From Sordaria brevicollis (taxonomy: Eukaryota; Ascomycota; Sordariomycetes; Sordariales; Sordariaceae), in the NCBI GenBank assembly GCA_033439795.1, contig JAUTDP010000016.1, forward strand, positions 434,001 to 498,000: DNA of 64,000 nucleotides, read 5' to 3'. Under the pieces are notes generated by a model. That model did not search any database. It saw only the letters and a list, made by a program, of their open reading frames with translations, and had not been told where the DNA came from. Shown one piece after another: positions 47,820 through 61,404 of the stretch (position 1 is the first letter of the stretch; each line of letters opens with the position of its first letter). Made by a program: the position numbers and the translations under genes.

Positions 47820-49126
47820 GTTTTCCATGTTACCCTCGTGGAATATTGATGGAAGATTTGCCTTTCGCTGTTTCCTTCTAATGTTCTTCTCTCTTTTCTT
47901 TCTTTCTTTCTTTTCTCTATTCCTTCTTGCCGGTACCCTGTATCAAGGTTGAAACTGGTAGCCTACGAAAATTGTTAGTGCTCAACTGAAACGTGCTGAA
48001 ATGAGTCCCGAAGCCACTGTAAACTCTGTGGCATGGTGAATCTGACTGCCGTGGCACCTCACAAGATGCATGTCCTAGCATTTCCCAGCACATTTAAAAC
48101 TTACAATTCATTCTCGAAAATGAAATATCAATACTCCATCGGCCACCGTCACAGTACTTCTGATCCAACGCCTTGTCAACTTCTCGTCGAAGAGGAATGA
48201 CAACGAAGTCGGGAAGTGACGTCCAAAGCGGGGCAAGGCCGGCTTGCGGTCGCCCCACTCGGCACTCAGGCCGCTGTGGGCCAGGCTGCTGTTCCCGCTG
48301 TAAAAGGTCCCAGCGCCCGCTGTTTTCGACGACACGGGACAAAAAACCTCCGATTTTTTCTTCCACAACAACTGCCTCTTTCTCTTCCTCGCCATATTGA
48401 ATTTTTCTACGTTCCTCAACGGGAAAATCTGCGAACGGCCAACAAAAACCACATGATATCTGCAGTGCTCGCGTTGGTCTCCGACCGAGGGGAACAGGAT
48501 AGGCGGTGGGCGGGGGTACAAACGCCCGCCACTTCCCAGCAAGCAACGTGATACGACGAGGACGAAATGAAAGCGACAGCGGCGTGTAAGTGGTACCGCG
48601 CTATTGCTGAGACGGCCAAACTGACAGGGGCGGCGATGGTTCGCTATCAGCTCTGCCAAACATGGTTCGTTCGCCTGGGTAGGGAGGTCGAGTCCAGATC
48701 TGGACCTCCTGTTCGAACCACGGCGTTCGCGTCGTCATCTTTTCTCGACAAACCGAACCGCTTCAATGCTTGATATCTAGGTACAGCGAATGTGGTGCAA
48801 ACCTTGCTATTGTGCTAAACGGACCGTATGCCGTCGGTTCAGATCCTCGACTCCATGGCTCGCTGTTGACCAGATGGCCTCTTCCTGTGCTTCCCCTACA
48901 TCTGTTAACCCGTTTGCAGTTGCGTAATGTGTCATCACCTGGCGAAACTGATCTCGAGATATGCGGTATGGCTAACGAGTATGGATCAACAGGTCCACAC
49001 GTCTTCGCATGCTTCGATATTCTTCACACACAGCCGGCCCTTAAAAAACAATATCAGCCACAGGATAGCCAGAGTCAACCTCACAGCTTCCGTCAAAAAG
49101 TCCATACATCGGCAATACACCACACC
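47820..49126. other. Intergenic between genes E and F
   Basis: 1.3 kb. It includes the segment at 48581-48650 shared with the region upstream of D. Pyrimidine runs (CTTTCTTTCTTT) occur at about 47890-47920. Open frames such as 48108-48659 (minus) have a relative in the D upstream region only because the DNA is duplicated. Confidence 0.55.
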
Positions 49127-50311
49127 ATGGCAGACACAGCTTACGGAGATACAGTGGCGCCGCCAACCGAAGGCACTTCGGCGACAGAGTCCAGCATCAG
49201 CCCGGGGTCTCAAGAACTATACGATCTTCACAAATGCGCCGAATTCGACAAAGCCCTGGCCCGACTCCGCCCCGAGGACCGGAAACACCTTTCCCTATAC
49301 CTGAACATGATTCTGGCGCGCGAGAAACACAACTTCAGCAAGGCACGCAACAACCGCCCATTTTCCCTCCTCGAGCTATCGCTTTGCGTACACATGGGCT
49401 CCAGCAAACGTGAATTCGGCCTAGTCACGGAGCCTAGCCCGTTCGAGGTCTCGTCAACGATAGAGGACACAGAGGAACAGATAAGGAAAGAGCTTGGCAA
49501 GTTTATTTTGCTGCTGCGTACAACCACGGACGATCTCAAGCAGCTCTGCTACAACCACAACTTTGAAGAAGTCGAGTTTCCGGTTGATATAGGTTATGAA
49601 GATAGGAGATACCTGCAAGATCCCGACCAAGTTGCCGCTTATGATGATGCCGAGAAGGAAATCCACCAGGCTGCAATGACGGAGGTCATCCTGGCCCACC
49701 CGGCGGACTTGCGATGGTATCTGAAGAACACCCAGCAGGGGAAGAAGTTGCTGGAAGAGGACGATGACGATGAACTTTGTCTCAAAGAGTCATCTCGGGT
49801 ACGCAGAGAACTGAGGGATCTCAGAAAGACGGAACCTGGGCCTGCAATAGAACGGATCTCCTCCCGGCTGCAGTGGCTGTTGAATGCTTCACTCTACGAG
49901 CACACGCTGTTGATGCCAAAGGCAATGCGAAAGCACGCGGATGAAGGCCCTTTGGGCAACTCAGAGCCGCCAGAGGCACCAACTGTGCTGTCAAGAACTA
50001 AGGACACCGCGAACAAAACGTTTCACAAGATTAGCGGTTGGGTTGGTGGATCTTCGGCAGCGTCCTCGTCGTCAGCGGGGCCTGATACTCAACGAGCTGA
50101 GGAACGGACATTCAACCCATATCAAGAGCATCTGAAGCTCGCAAAGACGTTGCCTGGACTGGAGAATGCGCGGGAGGAAGAACTCTTCCCAAAGATACCG
50201 TGGAGGGCGGAGTACTCGATGGATGAGAAGCTGTGGCGTACTCGCCAGGTTTTGAAACGGCCTGGAGTCCGGGGACGGTGCGAGTTGTGCACTGCTTCAG
50301 GCGTTGTGTGA
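49127..50311 (+). CDS. NTPase cluster gene F: stand-alone C-terminal module
   Basis: Encodes 394 aa that correspond only to the C-terminal half of the family, with no N-terminal domain and no NTPase. Landmarks are LSLYLNMILAREKHNFSKARNNRPFSLLELSLCV (~62-95), AAMTEVILAHPADLRWYLKNTQQGK, SRLQWLLNASLYEHTLLMPKAM, FNPYQEHLKLAKTLPGLENAREEELFP and a Cys-containing tail (GRCELCTASG). Single exon. The ATG at 49127 (acaccATGG) matches the start context of genes D and E and follows a C/A-rich leader. The frame is open 119 codons upstream, but that part is not family-like. The protein is most like pseudogene D. It probably arose by internal deletion or recombination that joined a family promoter to the C-terminal module; it may be functional as a partner or decoy, but that is inference. 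Confidence 0.78.
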   Translation: MADTAYGDTVAPPTEGTSATESSISPGSQELYDLHKCAEFDKALARLRPEDRKHLSLYLNMILAREKHNFSKARNNRPFSLLELSLCVHMGSSKREFGLVTEPSPFEVSSTIEDTEEQIRKELGKFILLLRTTTDDLKQLCYNHNFEEVEFPVDIGYEDRRYLQDPDQVAAYDDAEKEIHQAAMTEVILAHPADLRWYLKNTQQGKKLLEEDDDDELCLKESSRVRRELRDLRKTEPGPAIERISSRLQWLLNASLYEHTLLMPKAMRKHADEGPLGNSEPPEAPTVLSRTKDTANKTFHKISGWVGGSSAASSSSAGPDTQRAEERTFNPYQEHLKLAKTLPGLENAREEELFPKIPWRAEYSMDEKLWRTRQVLKRPGVRGRCELCTASGVV

Positions 50312-51424
50312 GAGGAGACTCGGAAAGTACCTCTAGATAGAGAGAAAGGTGGGCAGGAAGTAGCTACAGCATGTGGCAGTTGGGAATCACAGGGAGGAAT
50401 GCGGAGAATAGGGAATGAGGCGGGCGGTCGAGTTTGTAGTTAGGTCGGTGGAATTCTCGGATATCAATGATAACATCTTCATTTTAAAGTCGCATTTTCG
50501 GTACGTAAATATTTGAGAAGAGTAAAATATTCCGGTGACGACATCGCTTTTTCTCATGTTGTAAGGTTGACAAGTGCAATCCCGGGCTCCGGTATGCTGT
50601 GCCCTACTTTGCAGTGCAAGCGGGGATAAGTCCACTGCACTTTCGGTTGCAGAGCCGCACTTTCCCCCATCGACGTCCTTTGTCTGTTCTCCCAACAAAT
50701 TTTTCCTCTTTCTTCTTTCTTCTTATGTCATCTGGGTTCTGCAATCTGCCAACGTTCTTCATGCTTTTTCATGGTTTAATTCCGGGCTAATCGCGGTCCT
50801 TTCAGCGTGATCAACCAAATGCCCTCATGGCAGCCGCCGCGAATGCAAGCGACGACAAATTTCTCCTGATACCTCTCTATCAAAACGTCCCCTGATTATG
50901 TCGCCTTCCTGTTTACAATGCATCACCGCGCAATGCCCACAACGACCTACACCGAACATGACAGCAAACGCTCCCGGCCACGATTGCAATGATAGATACT
51001 ACGGCGGTTCATTTGGATGGTCGTTAAGCAACAATCGAACCAAATCTCAGCTGGGCCTCCGGCTCTCAATCGGAGAACATGGGCGCTAACAGGCGACTTG
51101 CCATATTACCGGGCATCTTGAACAAAGACAATGGCTGTTGGTTGCCCTACTCGTTACTTGACACGGCGGTTAAGGAACAATGATGACCACGGCAATAGTT
51201 GATGTTGGGCGTCTGGTAGTGGGACATGGTCTAAGTGAGTATCGCCCATTCCCAGATAATAAGGTCGGCGTATCTAACTGGTGTCTTTCCAGAAGAAGTG
51301 AAATCGGTAACCACGAAAAAACAGACGAATCGACGCCTCGCATCACGACTTCACCTTGGTCTTGGAAAACCGCCAGAGCCTTCAGACCGCGATAGCACGC
51401 CTCGATAATAACGAACTTCGCGCA
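50312..51424. other. Intergenic between genes F and G
   Basis: 1.1 kb, no supported gene. It contains ACAAAGACAATGG at 51122-51134, about 290-300 bp before the gene G ATG. Confidence 0.5.
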
Positions 51425-54418
51425 ATGGCACGCCAGCGTCCCTCTTTTTCTCAAGATGACGCCCGTAAACGCCGGAAGAAGAGACGTCAGGTCGACACCC
51501 GGAAACGTCCGGTCAACGTAGATGGACTCAAGGACGACATGCATCCCCGGATGCACAATCTTCGGGGCCTCCACGAGCCTTTCGACATCTTTATAGCACT
51601 GCAACTGGCCTTGCGAATCATTCGATACGTTCACATCCAGCCAGTCATGACGATGCCAGGTTTCTTCAACTATCACACTCAACTCAACAAGACTGCAGGG
51701 AATCTGAACGAGATCTTACACAAGTGGAACAATACTAAACGGTGTACCCCAATGATGGGGGAAGACCTCATGAGGGGCGGGCTAGACTGTCTACGTGCCA
51801 CGTGGGACTACGCTGCTTTCATCTTCAACTTCGATGATACGTTGGATGCGAAGCGGTTTCTGGTCTCTGACTACATGGAGGTTCGGAGGAAGATGTTTGA
51901 CATCCGAGCTTTGCTTTTGTTATGGTTTGTTATTCCACAGTTCTTGCATTCGTTCGTTCGTTGTCTTGGTCCCAGGGCTAACTGAAGATCTATGCTATCT
52001 ATCAACAGCTCACAAGAAGACATCCGCCTTGATCAAGAGGATGAATCTCGGTACCAAGCCGTCGTGGAGCTCGAGAAACGATTTGAGCACTTTGTGCACA
52101 GTCTCCCCGACCCGAGAGCTGCGGAAAAAGTAAAACCACCTGCGTCACAAAACACCAACACGTCTACCCATGCGATGCAACCACGAGATGCGGCGCCAAA
52201 AGGTCAACAACATGCGATGATAGCAGGTATCCTCGGAGACACTGTTATCAACAAGTACAAGTTCCCAAAAGAAGATTCACGACTAGATCATATTCCTGAT
52301 CCATGTCCAGGCACCTTGCAATGGATCATAGACAAGCATGCGAACAAGGATTCGAGCACGATAATCGACCCGGACCTAATGGCCAAGAAATGTTCCGCCT
52401 TCGCAGCCTGGCTGAGATCCGGGTCCTCCAGAGCCAACATCTACTGGATCTCCGGACACCCCGGCACTGGCAAAAGCGTGTTGATGAAGGCCCTGGTTAG
52501 CTACCTGCAGGATAACCCCAAGGTGTTTGTCGACAGGAAGGAGCCGTGGGTAACGGCTACGCTGTCGAAGCCTCGTATTATTAGTCACTTCTTCAATCAT
52601 AATACGCGGGAACATCCGGTGCAGGGGAATTTTCAGGGGATGCTGCAGAATTTGCTATTGCAGCTGTTTAGAAGACATCGTGGGACGGTGTCGAGGTGTT
52701 TCAAGGAGGTTTACACTTCTCATATGTGGGATGGGACGTGGTACAGTCAGCGGTGGGTGGTGGACTTGCTTAACGATACTTTGCAACTGGCTTTGAGGGA
52801 AATACAAGAGACGGGCCCAGTTTACATTTTTCTGGACGGAGTGAGCGGGTTTGACCAAGACTGCCATGACTTCCTTAATGAGTTGGCTGGCTTGGAGGGC
52901 TTGAAAGTCTGCGTAGCGGCCAGGCCAGAAGGTAGATTCTACGGATGGCACCAGCCTCTTTATCGTTCTCCCGGGGAAAGTTTTGGAGGTGCATACAAAT
53001 ATCCGACTCTGTTCATCGAGGACTTTGCCCACGATGACTTGCAGGCATTCTGCAAAGCCAAGCTCGCGAACCTACCTCCTACCCACCGCTTCAATATCAC
53101 AGCCAGGATCATGGAGAACTGTGGAAACTCGCTTCTTTCAGCGACAGATGTCTACGAGGACGAGATGAGCAAGATCTTTGGACCTACCCCCTCCATTGAA
53201 GAGACGATGCCGAGCTCAAAAGCCCTCTTCAACTCCATGCTGGAACGAAACAAGCGCTTCAACACTCGAGGACAACTTGTGCACCTTCAACGGTTATCAT
53301 TCTACCTGAACGTCATTCACGCCCACGAGACGCGCGGGTTCATCTCCGCTCGTAACGGTCGCCCTTTGTCTCTTCTTGAACTTGCTCTCTGTGAGCTGCT
53401 AGCCGATCATCAACATTTCGACCAATGTGCACCTGAGGATACATCCATGACCATAGACCTCCACGACCTCTGCGACAAAAAAATTCCATTGTTGGCTCAG
53501 CACATCAAAGAGTGTTACCCATTCATCCTCATGAACAACTCACCCAATGGCGAGAATTGTTTCGATCCATCCACAAACAAACGCTTAAAGGAAGCAGCAA
53601 ACATCCAGATTACCGTCCTCCACCAAGACCTGCATTGGTGGCTCGACTGCACCGAAGAGGGACGTGAGCTACTTGATATTGATGTGGATCATCAACATCG
53701 ACAAATGGGTTCGTGGAGGATGAAGACTGCAAGGAAGCATTTGTTCGCGAATGAAAGGAAGAAGAAGAAGAGGAAGATACCCAAGTTTGAAAGTCCTGAG
53801 GAGAGGAAGCAGTATTGGATGGGCTGGCATAGGACGAGGTGGATGGTGTTGGCTTCGCTTTGGGAGCATGTTGTGGTGATGCCGAAGGTGATGGAGGAGG
53901 GGGCGCATTTGGATAGGAGACCGGTGTTGAAGATACCGACGCCGGAACCACGGGTAGAGATAGATAACGAGGTGAAGGATGGAGAGAAGAAGAGAGGGAA
54001 GGGGAAGTGCTTGCCGTTCCGCAGCTGGCGTTTTAGGGTTCCCGTAAAGAGGTGGCTCCGACGGGTGTTTCGGATGGATAAGCAACCTGAGCCGACGCCA
54101 GCGTCACTGGGGCCTTCAACCACTTCATTGACTGGGGATATACCCATGACACCTGTGAAGAAGTACAGCCCATATCAAGATCATCTCAGGCTTGCTCAAG
54201 AAATACTTTTGCACGGCCCGGGAGATGTGTTTGAAGAGGAGGAGATCTTCCCGCAGGCTTGGGTAGTGAAGTACTCGCCCAATCCAATCCAGAGGGTTGT
54301 ATCCGAAGGTGACGAGGATTGGCTGGATGGGGATACGGATGTGGAGGATCTTGAAGATTTCGAGGTGGACGAGGATAAGAGGTTTTGTTATGGGAAGAAG
54401 GGGGAGGATTATTTGTAA
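51425..54418 (+). CDS. NTPase cluster gene G: full-length NACHT-like STAND NTPase
   Basis: The longest intact member, 969 aa, exons 51425-51924 and 52009-54418 (84-bp intron, GTTTGT..GGCTAAC..ACAG, phase 2). A unique basic N-terminal extension with an NLS-like cluster (RKRRKKRR, ~15-22) precedes the family helical domain (IALQLALRIIRYVHI...ALLLL). The NTPase has DPCPGTLQWI, YWISGHPGTGKSVLMKAL (P-loop 316-323), RIISHFFNHNTRE, LLLQLFRRH, VYIFLDGVSGFD (LDG 442-444), VCVAARPEGRFYGW (ARPE ~471-474) and TLFIEDFAHDDLQAFC. The C-terminal module has LSFYLNVIHAHETRGFISARNGRPLSLLELALCELL, ITVLHQDLHWWLDCTEEGRELL, MVLASLWEHVVVMPKVMEEGA and YSPYQDHLRLAQ, then a strongly acidic tail (EGDEDWLDGDTDVEDLEDFEVDEDK). 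The layout resembles the nephrocystin-3-like NTPase plus DUF7791 arrangement common in fungi. 51425 is the first ATG in frame. Confidence 0.92.
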
Positions 54419-55823
54419 GGGTAGCTTTTGACTTTCTTGCCTAAACACGTGGATTGGGATGGCGGATGCTGTCGGGTGTTCTCAATCTTTTGGTCTCATG
54501 CGGTCATGAGTGCATGTGGGGTATTGAACTTATTGTTAACTGCAGTCCCCTAATGCGTGCTGCAAGTCCACTGTAGTCTAACAGAATTAGCTTGCAGGAG
54601 GTGTTATCATGCCCCGCTAAACTGTGTGCTGCAGTGTGCTGCGCTCTTTCCGCAGAGAACAGTGCTGCAAAGTCCCTGGCGACTCCTTCCTTAACCTTCC
54701 ATTTGGTGGCGCAATGTGCTAAAATCCTCTCTTCTCCCTTCACTCGCGTCTCTTTCTTTTTCTTCTTCTTTTCATCTTTTTCTCAAATAACGTTACCTTC
54801 CACTTCTTCCGTCCCCCCACCCCAACCAAGCGCATTCGACTGTGTTCACCTGCTCACCGTTTTGTTCACCACCCTGCGCTGGTTTACCAACGGAGACCTT
54901 GTTACTACTTCTATTTCCTCTAAATGACCGAGTTTGGATAGCTTTCCGGCCTTGCGCTGGGCGGCTACAGCGGGCTTCTGCCCTGGGGCTTTCGCCTTCT
55001 CGGCCTGTTGGCAGCACCAGGCGCGCCCAGTGACGCTGGTACGGCAAACCCAAAGGCCCGGATGCAGGGATTGCGTGGCTTGTAAGTGCTACTCTGCCAT
55101 CTGCCACACCGCAAATTTTGGCGCGTTTCTGATAAGCTTTCATCTCAACTTTTAGCTCCGTTCATCATCTTGTCCTTATTTGGACGACCGCCGACGATTG
55201 CGAACGACCGACCTCCGCACCTCCGAACACCTCACGACCATCGATCGTGACCGTGAGTAATACGGCCTTCCGAAACCATATGGCCGATCCACGACAGACC
55301 CTCCTCTCTTTCTTCAAAGATTCACGGACGAAGTCAACCAACAACCGCTCCTCCCTTGAACAACAACATGAAACCAGCTCTAACCGCTTTCTTGCCTGTT
55401 GGCTGTTGGGTGTCCCGCTTGGCGTGAACCAACCGGTCTTTCGCCACTTCGCGCCAACATCGCTCGCCCAAGCAAGAAGACAAAGGACAACGCTGTTGCG
55501 TTGCCTCGGCCAATCCGTTCAGGACACCCAGGAGGACAGAAGATAGAGCAGCTATGCCCACTGGAGGGACAGCGATACGCCGAAAACTTTGGATGGCTCC
55601 CGCCAGGCGCCCGGTTCTGGCGCCTAGGTATGTCCATGTCGACCTGTTTGCTCTTCTACCCTCCTTCTGATCCAGGGCGGTCCTGGGTCCACGATTAGAA
55701 TCGAGGATGTAAGAATCTGCAAGCTGCAGTGATATACTTCAACGCAAATCACCCCTGTCCTCGACGCCCATCTAAATCAATCGGTCCTAACTTCCAAACG
55801 GACTAGTACCACTCCCCTACAAA
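54419..55823. other. Intergenic between genes G and H
   Basis: 1.4 kb, no supported gene. CTTGTAAGTGCTACT at about 55079-55093 resembles the segment shared by the D and F upstream regions. Confidence 0.5.
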
Positions 55824-58600
55824 ATGGACCCTCTGGAAACGGAATTGGCGATATTTATGGCCCTCCAGCTAAATTATGATGCGATTTGGTCGGTACCAAC
55901 CATCATAAAGGAGAACCCTCCGTTCTGGAAGCTGCTCAGGAGGTTGTGTGTTTTGCTTGAGGTTCATCTTGACAAAACATCAACGCTTTTCAAGTCCGAC
56001 CTAGTAGGGAACGACATCGCCAAGTTGGCTGCGGAATGCTTACAGGCATCTTGGAATTACCTTACCGACCTTTACTACGACCTACCCCACCAAGAAACAG
56101 ATGGGTTGGTTCACGGCTCACCGTCTTCAAGCCTGCTTGATACAATGTTTCTCCTTCCATTTTGGTACGTTCAATGTCATACGTTCAATCCATTTGATCA
56201 AGCTAACTAGGTCTTACCGTCAGGCTTCTAATGGTTGAGAAGGAGGATCCTATTGGCATATGTCTATGGATGCCTCACCCTGAACGAGAGTTGAAAGATC
56301 TGAGGACTGCACTTGACCTTTTGTCCTCTTTGATCAGTGCGTTCGCAACTCGGGCTGATTTCCCAAGTCTTCGACCGGCGAACATCGTGGTGAAATATCA
56401 CAACTCGACTCAATACCACCAAACGAGAAATAACCTGCGTATGAGTGTTATTACAACCTACCAGCCAAGGGAGCAACAGAAAGCATTTCAGAAACAATCT
56501 CCTCCATGTTATCCTGGGACCTTCAAATGGGCTTTACAGACAGGAGACAAAGACCCTCGCTCGGTGCTTTCCTCAGGACAAACACTCATCGATTGGATTG
56601 GGAGCGATGACTACAGACAAAATATCTGCTGGATATCCGGTGGTCCAGGCAGCGGCAAAAGTGCATTCATTAGTTACATTCGTGCTCGGGCAGCAAGAGA
56701 CACCCATCTATTTGAGGGACATCCTGATCATGCAGCACGCAATGCAGCTGCTGGATTGGGGAAACCCATCTTCATTTGGTTCTCGTTCGAGTGCTACGAT
56801 CGGACCACCGACCGCGTGTCTCTGCAACGCCAGGAGTTCTACATGATTCAGAGCATCTTGCTCCACCTCTACAAACGCTTCTCAGCGACGATTGACAGGA
56901 TCTTTGCGGAAGTCTACGCCAAGCTGCTCATGCAGCGTGATCCGGACTACATCAAAGCAGGCATGTCCACGATGAAGTTCAGGATTCTGGAGGACACTTT
57001 GCTTGCTTTCTTGTCCGACAATGCTCTGATAAGACCCAGAATCTTTATTTTGCTGGACGGGCCTATTGGGTTTTCGCGGAGGAAAACCACTTTTCTAGCC
57101 ACTGGCGAAGCCAACAGCACCCCGCTCATCTTCAAGTTGAAAGGAATCAGGAACGTCAAAGTTCTTGTTGCCAGTAGACCGGGCGGCATGTTCCATGCCT
57201 GGGGTCGGTCATTTCACGGGCTGTATGAGAAGGAAGACCAATTTCCCACCCTCCGCATGGAGGATTGCACTGGAGAAGATCTTGAGATCATTTGCCACAG
57301 ACACCTCAGGACCAAAGGCGTGTTACTCCCGTTACGACGGCCTGTCGCCGAAGGTATTGCCAAAGCGTCTCAGGGTTGCTTTACCCTGATCGAGCTGGGA
57401 CTTTGCGATATGTTCAGGGAACCTGAGGATACCGAGCCCGACAATTTACCGGATTGGCTACGTTTCATTCCCCGGATGCACACCTATTTCGAGTCCCTAT
57501 ATGACGATTGGGCGAGGCTACCAACTATTCCTTCCGGAGCCAAGTATCCCTATGTGGAGATGCGCCGTATGGACACGTTGTCAAAATACCTCAGGCACAT
57601 GGTAGCCTTTTCCAGATACGACATGTCGCGTGCACGGTGCCAACGGCCTTTGTCACTCCTGCAGCTCACTCTCGCTATCGACTTCTACCGGAACCTTTTC
57701 CCTCCTTCGGAGCCGCTTACCCAGTTTCAGCGCTACCAGCTTCTAACAGCATGTGATCAGGTAGCTCTCACGATCAAGAGAGATCTTTACCCAATCGTTG
57801 TTCTCAAAGAAATGGACGATGGCGAAAAGCCACAAGGGGTGGAAAAACCCTTTGTAAATAGGCGTAACAACACCAACTTATCATCGTTGGGGGCAAAGCA
57901 AGAACACGAAGCATTGATCCGCGCAGCTAGTGCAAAGGTCATGTTCCAGCACAGTTACATGGAGGATTACATGGAAACTTGCCATTCCTGGCGATACTTG
58001 CTTCGCCTGGGAAAGATGGAGGAGAGCAAGCCGCGCCAATCAGCAGCAGAAACCCAGACAACAACGACGGATAAGAACATAAAAGGTCTGCCGCTCCTCA
58101 ATGGTGGTTGGAAGGCCAAGGAAGAAGTTATCAACCCCGATCAAGGTGAATGCATAACGCACTTGCTGCGGGCATCATTGTTTGAACACGCTTTGCTCAT
58201 GCCGGAAAGGCTACTGGAGGAGTGTGAAGAGTGGTTGGAACCCGGCAATAACGTGTCACCTGGGATGATGAAGCCGGGTATAATCATGACTCGGTCTAGA
58301 AGAGCGGCGAGCGTGAGAGACCCTACAACGCCATGGGTAATGCCGGGGCCTTATTGCCCGTTTCGGGAACACCTGAGGTTTTTGGAGAGTTTGCCCAGGG
58401 TGGAGGGAGGGTGGGAAGGCGAGATGCTCGATTGGGAGTTTTGGCCGTCGACTTTTGTGAAGCAGATTAAGATTGAGGAGGAGGAGGAGGAGGAGACGGA
58501 CTGGGAGGCGTATAGTGAGGGGTGGGAGACGGATGATGATGATGGGTATGGGGATGGGGATGGTGGGAGGAGGGGAGGGAAGAGGGTGAGGTTGGTGTAA
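55824..58600 (+). CDS. NTPase cluster gene H: full-length NACHT-like STAND NTPase
   Basis: 905 aa from exons 55824-56164 and 56224-58600 (59-bp intron, GTACGT..AGCTAACTAG..GTCAG, phase 2, regenerating TGG-Trp at the end of FLLPFW). The N-terminal domain (1-114) includes FMALQLNYDAIWSVP. The NTPase has CYPGTFKWAL, CWISGGPGSGKSAFISYI (P-loop 253-260), IFIWFSFE in place of the usual HFF, IFILLDGPIGFSRRK (LDG 391-393), VLVASRPGGMFHAW and TLRMEDCTGEDLEIIC. The C-terminal module has TLSKYLRHMVAFSRYDMSRARCQRPLSLLQLTLAI, YPIVVLKEMDDG, HLLRASLFEHALLMPERLLEE and YCPFREHLRFLESLPRVEG, followed by an acidic run (IEEEEEEETDWE...ETDDDDGYGDGDGG) and a basic terminus (GKRVRLV). An intact P-loop and full modules support a functional protein. 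Confidence 0.9.
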
Positions 58601-59358
58601 TTGGTTGTAATTGGAGTCTTTTGGTGTTAGGTGTTTTTGCTTGACTTGAATATGTAGTGCATTAAATGGGCAGAATATTTACAGCTTTTTTTTTTTTTTT
58701 TTTTGCACCTTCTTACCTCAACTTTGCCTTGCATGATATTCTTTGGCGTTATCATACGTTAAAGACAGGTGCAAGATATAGGAGCGTGATAATTCGCATG
58801 TGGACATGCATGCAGTTCAATCGCAATGTCGCTACAGCGCATAACATTAACAGCTGTTTGGGCTCTCAAGCGTCGATAAGCGCCTATTGGGAGACCTACT
58901 AAATTTGGGGAAAACCAGTTAGGTGCATATCGCTGCATTCGCAGGTCGCCTGTAACAGCATTTGCCCCACATGGCCCCTCATGTTATGCCCTTCTTTTTC
59001 TTTCTGCGCTCTGCCCTGCTCGTTCTCCCCTTGATCTTTACACCAATTTTTCTTCCATTGTTATCATGCAACAGGATTAAACGACAATATGACCTGGTGG
59101 TCAACAATTGACAGCGGCTATTTCCTCTGTTACAAAATTCCAACCGCCATTCTATCTGCCACCGACACCCACGCTCCCGGTCAATGCGATGGAACATCTG
59201 ATCAAATGCGGCATCTTGCAACAGCCAACGCCGAGCCAACGAGCCGTTCGGACATTGACTGTATCGTCATAGCCCGCAACTGGACATTACAAGACTCAAT
59301 CCAGCAGCTATCCCAATGAGCTATGTACTCCCCATCGCACGGGCTCAGATGTTGTCGC
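58601..59358. other. Intergenic 3' of gene H
   Basis: 750 bp with a ~20-bp poly-T at 58686-58705 and no gene. It ends in the target duplicate GTTGTCGC (59351-59358) of the hAT-like element. Confidence 0.55.
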
Positions 59359-61065
<1,707 letters not shown>

Positions 61066-61404
61066 GTTGTCGCCATGGCGTGGACCCTCCCACGGAAACG
61101 CTGAGGTTTGGGTACAGGCTTTGTCACCTAGCCAGGCCTACTGCCCAGCGAGGATAATGTAGCCGCCGAGGTTAGGTAGAATTGTCCATGGTGGTAGGCA
61201 ACTCTCCATTATATAGTCTCCGTTATGTGTCTACCTCTACCTATGAGTATGGTTGGCCCGACACTAACAACGAGGGCATGCCACAACGAGAGCATCCAGT
61301 ACCATCACGTCCTCTTGCAAGCTTTGCACGACAAGACCGATATCACCTCGAAACCTAAGGCTCAACCTACGATCCCCAACATACCGCTACCTTCGAGAAC
61401 CACA
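61066..61404. other. Leader region of gene I
   Basis: GC-balanced DNA between the MITE and gene I. No ORF is supported. Confidence 0.4.
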
